Assembly (NCBI RefSeq): GCF_001435575.1
Contig: NZ_AZEA01000002.1
Location: forward strand, 210,423-274,422
Length of the DNA stretch: 64,000 nt
Direction: 5' to 3'
Origin: Lentilactobacillus sunkii DSM 19904
Lineage (GTDB): Bacteria > Bacillota > Bacilli > Lactobacillales > Lactobacillaceae
The notes under the pieces are model-generated. The model searched no databases, was not told the DNA's origin, and was given only the letters and a program-made list of their open reading frames with translations. This document shows positions 33,927-44,146 of this stretch, in pieces. The translations under genes were made by a program, and so were the position numbers. Position 1 is the stretch's first letter; the number at the start of each line of letters is the position of its first letter.

Positions 33927-35006
33927 TTAACCGAGGTAAGGATTATCAGGTACGCGAACCAAATCGTCAGCAACCAAGCGCTCAGCAATCTGGACAGCAT
34001 TCCAAGCAGCACCCTTCAAGAGGTTATCGGAAACAACCCACATGTTGAATGCTCCTTCGTTTTCAAAGTCGGGACGAACACGGCCGACAAAGGTTTCGCG
34101 CTTGCCTTCAGCTTCGATAGATTGAGGATAGATTTGGTGGGCAGTGTCATCTTGTAAGACAACGCCATCTGCGCCATCCAAAGCAGCCTTGATTTGATCG
34201 GCTGTGGCATTCTTATCAGCAACTTCAAAGTAGACTGACTCACCATGGGCAATCCGAATTGGCACCCGGACACAAGTTGCAGTAACCTTGATGTCCTTGG
34301 CATCCATGTCATCCAACATGATCTTCTTGGTTTCATGGATCATCTTCCACTCTTCGTGAGTGTAGTAACCGTCTGATTCAAAGACGTCAATTTGTGGTAA
34401 GAGGTTAAAGGCCATTTGATAGTGCTTCTTGTCACCTTTAGTTGGCAGAATCTTTGGATCAGTTGGTTCACCATTCAAGACTTGTTGAGATTCTTCCATC
34501 AATTCGTTCAATGCTGATTGACCGGCACCCGAAACGGCCTGATAAGTCGAAACAATGACCTGCTTCAAACCATACTTCTTGTAAATAGGTTCAAGACAGA
34601 CCACCATTTGAATGGTTGAACAGTTGGGGTTGGCAATAATGCCGCGATGATTGTAAAGCGCCTTTTCGTTAACTTCGGGGATAACCAACGGAACTTCTTT
34701 TTCCATTCGGAAGGCACTGGTATTATCAACACAGACAGCCCCGCGTTTAACAGCTTCCGGTAAAAACTTCTTGGAAGTTGAACCACCAGCTGAAGACAAA
34801 ACCAAATCAATCCCGTTGAATGAGTCCGGTGTGGTTTCTTCAACCGTGTGATCTTCACCACGGAATTGCAATACCTTGCCCGCTGAACGTGATGAGGCCA
34901 ACAGCTTAACACTCTTAACCGGAATGGTTGACTGCTCTAATTGTTGAATCATGCGGGTTCCAACAGCTCCCGTAGCACCTAAAATTGCGACGTTAAACTC
35001 TTTCAT
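33927..35006 (-). CDS. asd: Aspartate-semialdehyde dehydrogenase
   Basis: This 359-residue enzyme has an N-terminal Rossmann motif [13 protein letters not shown] (about residues 9-21). The catalytic cysteine lies in [11 protein letters not shown] (about 126-136), and [18 protein letters not shown] is the conserved hexose-like segment. It reduces aspartyl phosphate to aspartate semialdehyde, the branch point to lysine/DAP, threonine and methionine. It is the last gene of the lysA-asd operon, 20 nt after patA, and thus under lysine riboswitch control although its product is also needed for other amino acids. Confidence 0.95.
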   Translation of the reverse strand: MKEFNVAILGATGAVGTRMIQQLEQSTIPVKSVKLLASSRSAGKVLQFRGEDHTVEETTPDSFNGIDLVLSSAGGSTSKKFLPEAVKRGAVCVDNTSAFRMEKEVPLVIPEVNEKALYNHRGIIANPNCSTIQMVVCLEPIYKKYGLKQVIVSTYQAVSGAGQSALNELMEESQQVLNGEPTDPKILPTKGDKKHYQMAFNLLPQIDVFESDGYYTHEEWKMIHETKKIMLDDMDAKDIKVTATCVRVPIRIAHGESVYFEVADKNATADQIKAALDGADGVVLQDDTAHQIYPQSIEAEGKRETFVGRVRPDFENEGAFNMWVVSDNLLKGAAWNAVQIAERLVADDLVRVPDNPYLG

Positions 35007-35025
35007 CTAACTAATCCCCTTTTCG

Positions 35026-36213
35026 TTATTTCGTTAATGCAAGTAAATAATCGTTCATGCGATCCATGGCCAACTTGATGTCATCATCAGAAGCAGCGTA
35101 AGACATCCGAATCCAGCCTTCACCACCGGGACCAAATGCTGATCCGGGGGTGACGCCGACTTTGGCGTCCTTTGCCAAATGAGTTGAAAATTCAACTGAT
35201 GTTTCGTTTATTGTATCAGGAATCTTGGCAAAAATGTAAAATGCGCCTTGAGGCATGACAATATGCATCCCCATTTTCTCCAACCGATCGGCAATATAGT
35301 CCCGGCGTTTGTGGTAGGCAGCCCGCATTGGGACTGGATCTTCCAGCCCATTATTCAAGGCTTCGGCAGCCGCATATTGGGCTGGATTGGATGGTGCAGT
35401 TACCACAAATGCATGCATCTTGGAGGCGTTGGTAACAAAATCCTTTGGAGCTGCAATGTAGCCGATTCGATAACCGGTCATCGCATGGGATTTTGAGAGA
35501 CCATTAATTAAGATTGTTTGTCCGGGAATCATCGTGGCGATTGAATGATGTTCAACACCGTAAGTCAATTCACTATAGATTTCATCGGCCAACACAAACA
35601 TTTTGTGTTGAGAAATAATATCAGCGAGGGCTTTTAACTGCTCCGCGGTGTATTCAACACCAGTTGGATTTGATGGATAGTTCAAAATAATGGCTTTAAC
35701 GCTATCACCATTTTCATCGAGCGCTTTTTGAAGCTTTTCAGGAGTTAAAACAAAACCGTCATCAGACGTATCAATTGTGATCAGTTCAGCGCCGGCCACC
35801 TTGATAATAGGGAAATACAACGCAAAGGCAGGGGTTGGCACGATGACCTTGTCACCTGGATTAAGAATTGCGGTCAATGATGAATAGATGGCTTCAGTTG
35901 CACCGACAGTGACCACAATTTCAGTATCCGGATCATAATCCAATCCGGTTCGCTGCTTGAGGTAATTGCTAATTCCACTTCGCAATTCCGGAATTCCTTT
36001 TTGAGCGGAATAATGAGATTTATTTTCTTCAATACTCTTAATGGCCGCCTGTTTGGCGTGTTCCGGAACATCAAAATCCGGTTCACCAATGGTTAATTTG
36101 ACGATCCCGGGAATTGATGAAATTTCCTGATCAAATTCACGAATTCCTGAAGGCCCTACTGATTTCACATTTTCATTAATAACATCTGAAAGTTTGCTAT
36201 CTAACTGTGGCAT
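35026..36213 (-). CDS. patA: N-acetyl-LL-diaminopimelate aminotransferase (PLP-dependent)
   Basis: This 395-residue fold-type I aminotransferase has the PLP lysine in LINGLSKSHAMTGYRIGY (about residues 233-250), the Asp binding the pyridine nitrogen in VLADEIYSELTYG, and NYPSNPTGV. The family is broad, but the position inside the dap operon makes N-acetyl-LL-2,6-diaminopimelate the likely substrate. AGGAGG precedes the ATG. Confidence 0.9.
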   Translation of the reverse strand: MPQLDSKLSDVINENVKSVGPSGIREFDQEISSIPGIVKLTIGEPDFDVPEHAKQAAIKSIEENKSHYSAQKGIPELRSGISNYLKQRTGLDYDPDTEIVVTVGATEAIYSSLTAILNPGDKVIVPTPAFALYFPIIKVAGAELITIDTSDDGFVLTPEKLQKALDENGDSVKAIILNYPSNPTGVEYTAEQLKALADIISQHKMFVLADEIYSELTYGVEHHSIATMIPGQTILINGLSKSHAMTGYRIGYIAAPKDFVTNASKMHAFVVTAPSNPAQYAAAEALNNGLEDPVPMRAAYHKRRDYIADRLEKMGMHIVMPQGAFYIFAKIPDTINETSVEFSTHLAKDAKVGVTPGSAFGPGGEGWIRMSYAASDDDIKLAMDRMNDYLLALTK

Positions 36214-36232
36214 GTTTTCCTCCTGATTTTAA

Positions 36233-37006
36233 TTACATAATATTTTCTAGGCCAACGATTAACTTGGTTGCTTTGGCTGCTGCTGGGACGGCCAGTTCAA
36301 CACCGCTCATAAATGAGCCGCGGTCAAACGAATCCTGCCTGATGGTCAAAGCTTCACCCTTACTGCCGAAGAGAACTTGTTCATGGGCAACGTATCCGGG
36401 CAAACGAACCGAATGAATCTTAATACCGTCATAATCACCGCCACGAACACCTTTTAACGTTTCTTCGGTCGCCGGAGCCGGCTTCTTGCCTCGGACTTCA
36501 TCGATCATCTTTGCAGTGGCCAATGCGGTTCCTGACGGCGCATCAAGTTTGTCGTCGTGGTGCATTTCAATGATTTCAACACCGGGCATATACTTGGCAG
36601 CTTCCTTGGCGAATTTCATCAAGAGAACGGCTGAGATACCAAAGTTGGGTGCGAGAATCCCACCAACGTGGGTTTCATCTGCTAACTTGATCAACTCATC
36701 GACTTGGTCATCGGTCATCCCCGATGTTCCAATCACTGGGTGGATGCCGTGTTGAATGGCAAACTTGGCGTTGTCAAAAGCTGCTGTCGGAACCGTAAAA
36801 TCGATCCAAACATCAGCGTCAGTTTGGATGTCGTCCAAGCTGGCGAACAACTTCACGCTGTCATCCATGCCCATCCCTTTGAGATGAACCGTGTCAATTC
36901 CAGGATTATAGGCACCAACCATTTCAAATTCATCATTCTGATTGACCATCTGAACCGTTTTTTGCCCCATCGATCCCATAAAGCCGGCCACTAAAACTTT
37001 AATCAT
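36233..37006 (-). CDS. dapB: 4-hydroxy-tetrahydrodipicolinate reductase
   Basis: This 257-residue enzyme opens with the nucleotide-binding VLVAGFMGSMGQKTVQMV. The catalytic segment is EIIEMHHDDKLDAPSGTAL (about residues 145-163), containing the conserved H-H-x-x-K-x-D-x-P-S-G-T, and FDRGSFMSGV is also conserved. It reduces the DapA product with NAD(P)H. It is fourth in the acetylase-route operon after dapA. Confidence 0.95.
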   Translation of the reverse strand: MIKVLVAGFMGSMGQKTVQMVNQNDEFEMVGAYNPGIDTVHLKGMGMDDSVKLFASLDDIQTDADVWIDFTVPTAAFDNAKFAIQHGIHPVIGTSGMTDDQVDELIKLADETHVGGILAPNFGISAVLLMKFAKEAAKYMPGVEIIEMHHDDKLDAPSGTALATAKMIDEVRGKKPAPATEETLKGVRGGDYDGIKIHSVRLPGYVAHEQVLFGSKGEALTIRQDSFDRGSFMSGVELAVPAAAKATKLIVGLENIM

Positions 37007-37056
37007 TGAGAAAACTCCTTCGTTTATCTATATAAATGATTCCAAATCATCTGAAA

Positions 37057-37971
37057 TTAGCTTTGTGCCATTTCAGTTCCGTCAACAGGAATATCTTCGA
37101 GGCTCTTTACACCTAACTTGGCAGCCAGGGTTGCTTTTTCCTCATCGTTTAATGAAACGATTGGCAGACGGCAGTCACCGGCACCGAAGCCCTGAACATT
37201 CAAAATTGCTTTGATGCATGATGGTGATGGGTACATGAACAAGGCTTGAACTTTAGGGGTTAAGAAACGCATCAAATCTCCTGCAGTTTCAACATCGCCG
37301 GATTCAAGGGCATCGTACATTTTCCGCATTTCTCTACCATAGATATGGCTGGTAACGGAAATGACACCGTTGGCACCAACTGCTTTGGCAGATAATGCCT
37401 GAGCATCTTCACCGGTGTAGACATTGAAGTCATCCGGTGTATTTTGAACCAGATATTCCAAATCTTCTAATGAAGTACACTGCTTAACCCCGGCAATGTT
37501 TTCGTTGTGTGATAATTCAACAACCGTATCATTGGCCATGGTAACGCCGGTTCTGCCTGGGATATTATAGATGATCAATGGAATTGGTGACTGTTCGGCA
37601 ACTGCCGTGTAATGAGCGATCATCCCGCGTTGATTTGGTTTGTTATAGTATGGCACAACGACCAATGCGTAATCAATGCCGGGAATGCTGCCAACTTCAG
37701 CGGTCAATTGAACTGTTTCGGCAGTGTTGTTGCTGCCTGTTCCGGCGATGATGGTCCCACGGCCGTCCACGATTTGGGCAAACCGCGTGTATAATTCAAT
37801 CTTCTCATCATGGCTTAAAGTTGGCGTTTCACCAGTGGTTCCGCCGATAACAAAGCCTCGGCTGCCTGTTTCGATCAAATGATTGGTCAATTTTTCCAAA
37901 CCTTCAAAGTTGATGTTCCCGTCTTCGCCAAATGGTGTCACAATCGCTGTCATAATATCTGCACTAATCAT
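37057..37971 (-). CDS. dapA: 4-hydroxy-tetrahydrodipicolinate synthase
   Basis: This 304-residue TIM-barrel aldolase has [15 protein letters not shown] (about residues 43-57), the tyrosine site [10 protein letters not shown] (about 108-117) and [10 protein letters not shown]. The Schiff-base lysine lies in [13 protein letters not shown] (about 163-175). It condenses pyruvate with aspartate semialdehyde. The ATG follows AAAGTAGGGA. It lies 28 nt after the deacetylase gene. Confidence 0.95.
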   Translation of the reverse strand: MISADIMTAIVTPFGEDGNINFEGLEKLTNHLIETGSRGFVIGGTTGETPTLSHDEKIELYTRFAQIVDGRGTIIAGTGSNNTAETVQLTAEVGSIPGIDYALVVVPYYNKPNQRGMIAHYTAVAEQSPIPLIIYNIPGRTGVTMANDTVVELSHNENIAGVKQCTSLEDLEYLVQNTPDDFNVYTGEDAQALSAKAVGANGVISVTSHIYGREMRKMYDALESGDVETAGDLMRFLTPKVQALFMYPSPSCIKAILNVQGFGAGDCRLPIVSLNDEEKATLAAKLGVKSLEDIPVDGTEMAQS

Positions 37972-37998
37972 AAAAATCCCTACTTTCTTTTTATTGGT

Positions 37999-39150
37999 TT
38001 AATTGTTCATCCTATATTCAAGAAATCTGGTAATTGAGTTGATGCCCTTTGGAATGGAAGATTCCTTCGGGTTCAATGTGGCTGAATGAAGCTGTGAAGT
38101 ATCATCCACACCCAGCCAAAACATGGTGCCTGGAATCTTTGATAAGAGATAGCCAAAATCTTCTCCGGTCATTGCCGGTTCAGTTTCCACAAATTCGGTT
38201 TCCGGATCCTGTTTGGCAAACTCAATGAAACGTTTGGTCAACTCATCGTTGTTTTCGACTGGTAAATAACCGCCTTGGTTAAATTGAATGTTGACCTCGG
38301 CGCCATAACTGGTTGCCACTCCATTGGCGACCATTTTCAGTCGATCAACGATATGTTCGATCATCTTTTGAGTTAGACCCCGAATTGTTCCTTCGATGCG
38401 GGCCTTTCCGGCAATCACATTACGAATCGTGCCGGCATCTAATTTACCAAAGGTGATTACACCACCTTCAATTGGATCAACACTTCTGGAAACAATCGTC
38501 TGAACCTGACCGATAAACTCAGCCGCGGCAACCACCATGTCGTTCGCATTTTGCGGGTATGCAGCATGGCCGCTCTTACCAATCAAATCGACGTTGACTT
38601 CGGTGGTACCGGCAAACAACGTACCCATCCGACAGCCAATCGCACCGGCTGGTAGGCCAGGATTATCATGGAGCCCATAGAATTCATCGGGTCGCCATTT
38701 ACCTTTAAACACGCCCAGTTCGTAAGCAACCTTACCGCCGTTTTCGCTTTCTTCGGCAGGCTGGAAGAAAAAGATCATATTATCTCTAGGCTGATGTTCC
38801 GTGAACCAATTCAGAACCCCCAAAGCCACGGTCATGTGAATATCATGCCCACAAGCATGCATCACACCGGCATTCTTGGATGAGAACGGAAGCCCGGTCT
38901 GCTCAGTGACTGGCAGTGCATCAATGTCGGTCCGATAACCAATCGTTCGCTTGGGATCGGAACCATTAACGTATACCAGAAGGGCAGTTGGTAAATCCGG
39001 AATCTCTTTTATTTCAATGTATTCTTGATTAAAAGATTCAATCGTCTTCAGCAGGTAATCGTGAGTGGCCGTTTCATGCATTGCCAACTCGGGATATTCG
39101 TGTAAATGTCTGCGAATTTGAATTAAATCTTCCTTATTAAGTTGACTCAT
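37999..39150 (-). CDS. N-acetyldiaminopimelate deacetylase (M20 family)
   Basis: This 383-residue amidohydrolase has metal-binding blocks MHACGHDIHMTVALG (about residues 93-107) and FFQPAEESENGG (about 127-138), and a later MTGEDFGYLLSKIPG. These fit the M20D group (amidohydrolase/carboxypeptidase). Position between dapH and dapA in the operon fits removal of the acetyl group from N-acetyl-LL-DAP, giving LL-DAP. A hippurate-hydrolase-like activity is the family alternative but unlikely in this setting. Confidence 0.9.
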   Translation of the reverse strand: MSQLNKEDLIQIRRHLHEYPELAMHETATHDYLLKTIESFNQEYIEIKEIPDLPTALLVYVNGSDPKRTIGYRTDIDALPVTEQTGLPFSSKNAGVMHACGHDIHMTVALGVLNWFTEHQPRDNMIFFFQPAEESENGGKVAYELGVFKGKWRPDEFYGLHDNPGLPAGAIGCRMGTLFAGTTEVNVDLIGKSGHAAYPQNANDMVVAAAEFIGQVQTIVSRSVDPIEGGVITFGKLDAGTIRNVIAGKARIEGTIRGLTQKMIEHIVDRLKMVANGVATSYGAEVNIQFNQGGYLPVENNDELTKRFIEFAKQDPETEFVETEPAMTGEDFGYLLSKIPGTMFWLGVDDTSQLHSATLNPKESSIPKGINSITRFLEYRMNN

Positions 39151-39154
39151 TGAA

Positions 39155-39865
39155 TCACAACTTTCTTAAATCGTCTTCAAGTCCAGTCTCTGAGGTGGTC
39201 TTTTCGTCAACATCTTTGACTTTTCGGGCAGGCACGCCGGCAACCACTGTGTGGGGTGCAACATCTTTGGTCACGATTGAACCTGCAGCGACAACCGCAC
39301 CTTCTCCAACGTGAACGCCTTCGATTACCACGGCGTTTGCACCAACCAACACGTTGTCGTCAACTTGAACCGGTTTGGCTGAGGCTGGTTCAACAACCCC
39401 TGCCAAGACGGCCCCGGCACCAATGTGGGAATGCTTTCCAACAATCGCCCGGCCGCCTAAAACAACGCCCATGTCGATCATGGTGTCATCGCCGATTTCG
39501 GCACCGATATTGATGATTGCGCCCATCATGATCACTGCGTTGTTTCCTATTGTAACGTGGTCACGGATGATGGCACCCGGTTCAATCCGGGCATTAATAT
39601 CTTTAATATCTAATAATGGAACAGCTGAGTTTCTGGAATCTGCTTCAATTTCGTAATCATCAATTTCAGCTTTGTTCTTCTTGAGAAAATGTTTGACATC
39701 TTCCCAGTCACCAAAAAATGTCGCTGTGTGTTTCTCGGCAAATGCCTTGATTGACTTGGGGAATTTGATGTTCTTAATTGATCCCTTAAGGTAAACTTTT
39801 ACTGGCGTTTTCTTCTTTGCATTGCCAATAAAATCAATGATTTCGCGTGCACTTAGTTGTTCCAT
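39155..39865 (-). CDS. dapH: 2,3,4,5-tetrahydropyridine-2,6-dicarboxylate N-acetyltransferase
   Basis: This 236-residue protein has a left-handed beta-helix in its second half made of hexapeptide repeats ([49 protein letters not shown]), after an N-terminal helical domain. This is the DapD/DapH family that acetylates tetrahydrodipicolinate, diverting the pathway to the acetylated route. The ATG at 39865 is 7 nt after AGGAG, while the ATG at 39871 abuts it. Second gene of the operon, 4 nt before the deacetylase. Confidence 0.93.
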   Translation of the reverse strand: MEQLSAREIIDFIGNAKKKTPVKVYLKGSIKNIKFPKSIKAFAEKHTATFFGDWEDVKHFLKKNKAEIDDYEIEADSRNSAVPLLDIKDINARIEPGAIIRDHVTIGNNAVIMMGAIINIGAEIGDDTMIDMGVVLGGRAIVGKHSHIGAGAVLAGVVEPASAKPVQVDDNVLVGANAVVIEGVHVGEGAVVAAGSIVTKDVAPHTVVAGVPARKVKDVDEKTTSETGLEDDLRKL

Positions 39866-39909
39866 TATCATTCTCCTATTTAGTGTTTTTTATTCACTCA
39901 TTTTTCTAT

Positions 39910-41217
39910 TTAATCAAAAGGTTCGTCAAGTGAAACCAAATCTTCAAAGGTTTCTCGCTTGATGGCGACCTGGGACTTGCCGTTTTCAACAAAGACAACT
40001 GCAGGTCGTGGATTACGGTTGTAGTTGGATGCCATTGCGTATCCGTAAGCACCGGTGTCCAGCATTGCCAAGACATCGCCCGGCTTGGTTTCCGGCAAAT
40101 CCTGTTTTTGAATCAGGATGTCGCCGGATTCACAATACTTGCCGGCAACCCGAACAGTTTCCTTAATTGGTGCGCTTGGATCCTTAGCTAACACTGCTTC
40201 ATACTTTGCTTGATAGAGGGCTGGTCGAATGTTATCGCCCATGCCGCCGTCTACCGTGACGTATGATCGGATTCCCGGAACGTCTTTCCGACTGCCGACC
40301 GTATATAAATTGTATCCGGCAGGTCCGGCAATTGATCGACCCGGCTCGATCCAAACAGCCGGCATTGGCATATTGGTTTCTTCAGTCCGCTTCTTAATTG
40401 CTTTAACAATTGCATCCACGAACATCTCAGGTGCAATTGGATCATCTTCTTCAGTGTATTTGATTCCAAATCCACCGCCAACGTTGACCACTTTGGCAAC
40501 ATAACCGATTTCCTTGTTCCACTCTGCCAATGTATCAATCAGCTTAACGGCTGCCATTTCAAATCCTTTAACTTCAAAGATCTGTGACCCAATATGACAA
40601 TGGATACCAAGCATATTCATCCGGTCATCTTCAAGGACCAAGCCAAGTGCTTTTCTGGCTTGACCACTTTGAATGTCAAAACCAAACTTGCTGTCAACTT
40701 GGCCGGTCTGATCGTACTCATGGGTATGAGCGGAAATTCCCGGGGTCACTCTCAACATCACGTTGATATGGGATTGACGGTCATCCAAGACCTCCTTGAG
40801 CAAATCAATTTCATGGAAGTTGTCCAGGATAATCACACCAATTTGGTGATCAACCGCCATCTCCAATTCTTCGCGGGATTTGTCATTACCGTGGAAGCTG
40901 ACCCGCTCCATTGGGAAGCCGGCTTTGATTGCCGTGTACAATTCCCCGCCGGAAACAACATCAATGTGGCCATCTTCTTGGTTGATTAACTGAAACATGG
41001 CGATGCAGGCAAATGCCTTGCTTGCATAACTAACCGCAAAATCAACACCGTTATCCTGGAACACCTTTTGGAAATGGTGGATCTGGTCGCGGATGGCTTT
41101 CACATCGTAAACCACTAATGGTGTTTTATATTGTTTGACCAAATCCAGTGAATCCACTCCCCCGATTTGTAAGTGTCCCGCCTGGTTCGTTGATAATTGG
41201 TCGATTTGATTCGTCAT
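39910..41217 (-). CDS. lysA: Diaminopimelate decarboxylase
   Basis: This 435-residue PLP enzyme of the alanine-racemase-like barrel has YASKAFACIAM near residue 64 carrying the PLP lysine. Later blocks are ICHIGSQIFEVKGF-like GIHCHIGSQI, VNVGGGFGIKY, WIEPGRSI and CESGDILIQ (substrate-binding cysteine-glutamate block). It makes lysine from meso-DAP. It is first in the operon; TTTGGAGGAGAAG precedes the ATG at 41217, and the leader contains the lysine riboswitch and its terminator. Placing lysA first with the DAP-making genes behind means one switch controls the whole route. Confidence 0.95.
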   Translation of the reverse strand: MTNQIDQLSTNQAGHLQIGGVDSLDLVKQYKTPLVVYDVKAIRDQIHHFQKVFQDNGVDFAVSYASKAFACIAMFQLINQEDGHIDVVSGGELYTAIKAGFPMERVSFHGNDKSREELEMAVDHQIGVIILDNFHEIDLLKEVLDDRQSHINVMLRVTPGISAHTHEYDQTGQVDSKFGFDIQSGQARKALGLVLEDDRMNMLGIHCHIGSQIFEVKGFEMAAVKLIDTLAEWNKEIGYVAKVVNVGGGFGIKYTEEDDPIAPEMFVDAIVKAIKKRTEETNMPMPAVWIEPGRSIAGPAGYNLYTVGSRKDVPGIRSYVTVDGGMGDNIRPALYQAKYEAVLAKDPSAPIKETVRVAGKYCESGDILIQKQDLPETKPGDVLAMLDTGAYGYAMASNYNRNPRPAVVFVENGKSQVAIKRETFEDLVSLDEPFD

Positions 41218-41259
41218 GTCTTCTCCTCCAAATGTTTGCTGTGATGTTTGGTACTGGAA

Positions 41260-41304
41260 ATAAAAAAATCTCTTTATTTAGCTGTGCGCTAAACAAAGAG
41301 ACTC
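41260..41304 (-). terminator. Riboswitch-controlled terminator before lysA
   Basis: On the minus strand TCTCTTTGTTTAGC and GCTAAATAAAGAGA pair across a GCACA loop and are followed by TTTTTTT. It lies between the riboswitch and the lysA ribosome binding site, as expected for an off switch when lysine is bound. Confidence 0.88.
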
Positions 41305-41330
41305 AGAATTGATTATTTACATAATTCCGT

Positions 41331-41513
41331 ATCATTTGTCGTTAGCGCCCCGCAGCCGACTTATCCGCCGCGACAGTCCAAAGCCTATTAAGCCAAGTCC
41401 CAGCGCGCCAAGTGCTACCTCACATGGTGCTTCGGCAACCGCCCCTTTCATTAGCTTCAAAGTCCAGGTAGGGACTCCACTAATTACTGATGTTGGTTGC
41501 AACCTCTAATGAT
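41331..41513 (-). promoter_or_regulatory. Lysine riboswitch (L box)
   Basis: The minus strand reads ATCATTAGAGGTTGC at the left, CATCAGTA, GTGGAGTCCCTACCTGGACT, then ATGAAAGGGGCGGTTGCCGA followed by AGCAC, GCTGGGACTTGGC, GGCTTTGGACTGTCGC and GGGGCGCTAACGACAAATGAT at the right. The blocks AGAGG-TGC-like, AGTA, GAAAGG, GCCGAAG and the closing P1 stem (ATCATT/AATGAT) are those of the L box. Its context before lysA and the dap genes agrees. Confidence 0.92.
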
Positions 41514-41525
41514 TTAATTGTGATA

Positions 41526-41554
41526 AGTTTATAATGATTCTCATAAAGTGTCAA
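41526..41554 (-). promoter_or_regulatory. Promoter of the lysine riboswitch operon
   Basis: On the minus strand TTGACA (41549-41554) is a perfect -35. TATAAA lies 15 bp and TAAACT 17 bp downstream, just before the riboswitch P1 stem. Confidence 0.6.
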
Positions 41555-41704
41555 TACTTTTACAGGTTGTTTTGCAAATTTATGCAGACATGAGTCCAAA
41601 ACAGCTTGCCTCTTGCAAATAAATTCAAAACTGCTAAAATTCGTTTTAACAATCTCTAACCGAATTGTTAATTAATGGGAATATCCAGGGAGTGATCAAA
41701 AGTT

Positions 41705-43099
41705 ATGAAAGTCGTTAAGTTTGGGGGCAGTTCGTTAGCTGATGCAGCCCATGTGCAAAAAGTGATCAACATTGTTCAAAGTGATCCGGAGCGAAAAGTG
41801 GTTGTGACCTCTGCTCCGGGAAAAAGATTTTCCGGCGACATCAAAGTAACCGATCTGCTGATCAAATACGCGAACGCAATCATTGATCGGACTGATTCAA
41901 AACAAATTGTGTCAGACATCTTTAGCCGTTATCAAAAAATCGGCAATGGGTTCAAAGTGCCACAGGCAGTTTTGGATGATATCCAATCAAAATTAGCCAA
42001 CCTGCCAAATCAACCCTACCCAAATGACGATTATCTCATGGCTGCTTTCAAAGCCCACGGTGAACGTTTAAACGCGGAACTGTTTGCCGCCTGCTTAACT
42101 GAAGCTGGAACCAAAGCCCGATTCGTTGATCCAAGCGAAGCCGGAATCTTATTAAGCGATGATCCGAATAGTGCGACAGTTCTGGAAAAGACATACGATA
42201 ACCTGGCCCATCTAAAATATGGTGATGAACGATTGGTATTCCCCGGTTTCTTTGGCTTTACCGAAGCCGGCCGGATTGCCACGTTTGCCCGGGGTGGTTC
42301 AGACATTACCGGCTCCATCCTGGCCCGCGGACTCCACGCTTCGCTTTATGAGAACTTTACCGACGTTGATGCGATTTACGCAGCCAATCCCAAGATTGTT
42401 CCCGACGCGCAGCCGATTCACAAACTTACTTTTAGAGAAATGCGTGAATTATCTTACGCCGGCTTCTCGGTATTTAACGATGAAGCCATTATTCCCGCAA
42501 TTCAAGGTCAGGTTCCCATTAACGTCAAAAATACCAACAACCCGGATCTGCCGGGTACCCTGATCGTTCCCGAAAAAGATTTCACATCCAAACGACCGGT
42601 TACTGGAATCGCCGGTTCCAACCGATTTGCCGCACTTTATCTGCACAGATACCTGCTGAACAAGGAAGTCGGCTTTACCCTTAAAATCTTACAAATCCTG
42701 TACAAATACGGTGTCTCATACGAACATATGCCTTCAGGAATTGATGATTTGACGATCATATTTGACCGCAGTCAACTGGACAGTGATACAATTAAAAAAA
42801 TGTGTCATGACATCCAGGCTCAACTCAACCCTGATACATTAGACTGGATCGATGATTATGCAATCATTATGGTCGTTGGAGAAGGTATGCGGGCGCGGGT
42901 AGGGACCATTGAGAACATCATCCGACCGCTTGCCGAACACAACATTCCCGTTCACATGATCAACCAGGGTGCTTCACGAATTTCAATCATGTTAGGCACC
43001 CGGCAGTCAGATGCCGACGCAGCAGTTAAATACATTTACCAACATTTTTTTAAAGAAAATCCTTCCGTTAACCAACTTGAATATCAGACGGAAGTCTAA
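41705..43099 (+). CDS. lysC: Aspartate kinase
   Basis: This 464-residue monofunctional aspartokinase opens with KFGGSSLADAAHVQKV (the K-F-G-G-S-S phosphate site), then FARGGSDITGSILARGL and FTDVDAIYAANPKIVP in the kinase domain. Two ACT-type sensor segments follow (from about residues 310 and 390), including HMINQGASRISIMLGTRQSD. It phosphorylates aspartate, the first pathway step. The regulatory ligand cannot be read from sequence. It is divergent from the riboswitch operon and has no visible L box of its own, so its transcription is probably not lysine-riboswitch controlled. Confidence 0.94.
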   Translation: MKVVKFGGSSLADAAHVQKVINIVQSDPERKVVVTSAPGKRFSGDIKVTDLLIKYANAIIDRTDSKQIVSDIFSRYQKIGNGFKVPQAVLDDIQSKLANLPNQPYPNDDYLMAAFKAHGERLNAELFAACLTEAGTKARFVDPSEAGILLSDDPNSATVLEKTYDNLAHLKYGDERLVFPGFFGFTEAGRIATFARGGSDITGSILARGLHASLYENFTDVDAIYAANPKIVPDAQPIHKLTFREMRELSYAGFSVFNDEAIIPAIQGQVPINVKNTNNPDLPGTLIVPEKDFTSKRPVTGIAGSNRFAALYLHRYLLNKEVGFTLKILQILYKYGVSYEHMPSGIDDLTIIFDRSQLDSDTIKKMCHDIQAQLNPDTLDWIDDYAIIMVVGEGMRARVGTIENIIRPLAEHNIPVHMINQGASRISIMLGTRQSDADAAVKYIYQHFFKENPSVNQLEYQTEV

Positions 43100-43111
43100 A
43101 GGAGGAGCGTC

Positions 43112-44104
43112 ATGGTGGAATTATTAAAAGTCCACGGTTCACAGAACAAGTTTTTTATTCTGGACCAAACGGCATTAAAAGCTAAATTATCTCAAGATGA
43201 ATTGGTGGCTTTGGCCAAACACATCACCGAACCTGAACATGGACTCCTTGACGGTGCCGATGGCCTCTTGGTGATTGATGCTTCTGATCACGATGGCGCC
43301 TTGGGCAGCATGCAGGTGATCAACACCGACGGCAGCATTGCGTCAATGTGTGGCAACGGTTTACGAACCGTTTCCCGTTACCTGTCGGATAAGTTCGAAA
43401 AGGATGCTTTCAAAGTTGAAACGATGGACAGCGATCTTCACGTTCACCGTGAAGCCGATCTCGCTGATAACGTGCCAACTTTCAGCGTTGAAATTTCGCC
43501 AGTCACTTTCGCAAAAGAAAGCCTGCCCTTCGACAACTTGGGCACTGATACCTTGATTAACAAAGAAGTTCCTCAGTTCGCCCCCGGCCTGAAGTTCACC
43601 GCAATTGCGGTTCCCAATCCACATCTGATCAGCTTCGTCGATGAAGCAACCATGCACTCAAAGACTTTGGGACAGCTTGGCAAGATGCTCAATGAGCCAA
43701 ACGCTTACTTCCCAGACGGTGTGAATGTCAGCTTTGCCCAAATTCTGGACCATAACACGTTGTTTGTCCGCACGTACGAGCGCGGCGTTGGATTCACCAA
43801 TGCTTGTGGAACCGGAATGTCTGCAACCAGCTTGGCGTTTTGCTTGAACCATCCAGAAATGGCGGACTTCGATGAACTCATTTCAGTCTATAACCCGGGT
43901 GGAATGGTTAAGACACGCGTTCACAGCCGAGATGATACCTTCTCAATCGATCTCATTGGGAACGCAACCTTTACTCACAAAATTGAAATTCCAGAAACTG
44001 ACCTTCATGCCAATGAATTGGATCACGCCCAAATCACCGAAACCGGTGAGCAGACCGATTATTTGAAGTTTGTTGAAGGACTCAAGAGTCAATCAGTTAA
44101 ATAA
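43112..44104 (+). CDS. dapF: Diaminopimelate epimerase
   Basis: This 330-residue enzyme is longer than the usual 270-280. Two catalytic cysteine blocks are present: ASMCGNGLRTVSRYL near residue 75 and TNACGTGMSATSL near residue 229. SQNKFFILD is the conserved N-terminal substrate segment. It converts LL-DAP to meso-DAP for peptidoglycan and for LysA. It follows lysC by 12 nt with AAAGGAGG, so both share a transcript. The extra C-terminal 40-50 residues are seen as a polar extension (AQITETGEQTDYLKFVEGL). Confidence 0.95.
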   Translation: MVELLKVHGSQNKFFILDQTALKAKLSQDELVALAKHITEPEHGLLDGADGLLVIDASDHDGALGSMQVINTDGSIASMCGNGLRTVSRYLSDKFEKDAFKVETMDSDLHVHREADLADNVPTFSVEISPVTFAKESLPFDNLGTDTLINKEVPQFAPGLKFTAIAVPNPHLISFVDEATMHSKTLGQLGKMLNEPNAYFPDGVNVSFAQILDHNTLFVRTYERGVGFTNACGTGMSATSLAFCLNHPEMADFDELISVYNPGGMVKTRVHSRDDTFSIDLIGNATFTHKIEIPETDLHANELDHAQITETGEQTDYLKFVEGLKSQSVK

Positions 44105-44107
44105 ATC

Positions 44108-44146
44108 AAAAAATGATTCAGCAAAATTTGCCGAATCATTTTTTAT
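44108..44146. terminator. Bidirectional terminator after dapF
   Basis: AAAAAATGATTC and GCAAA pair with TTTGC and GAATCATTTTTT. It lies between convergent genes. Confidence 0.85.
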
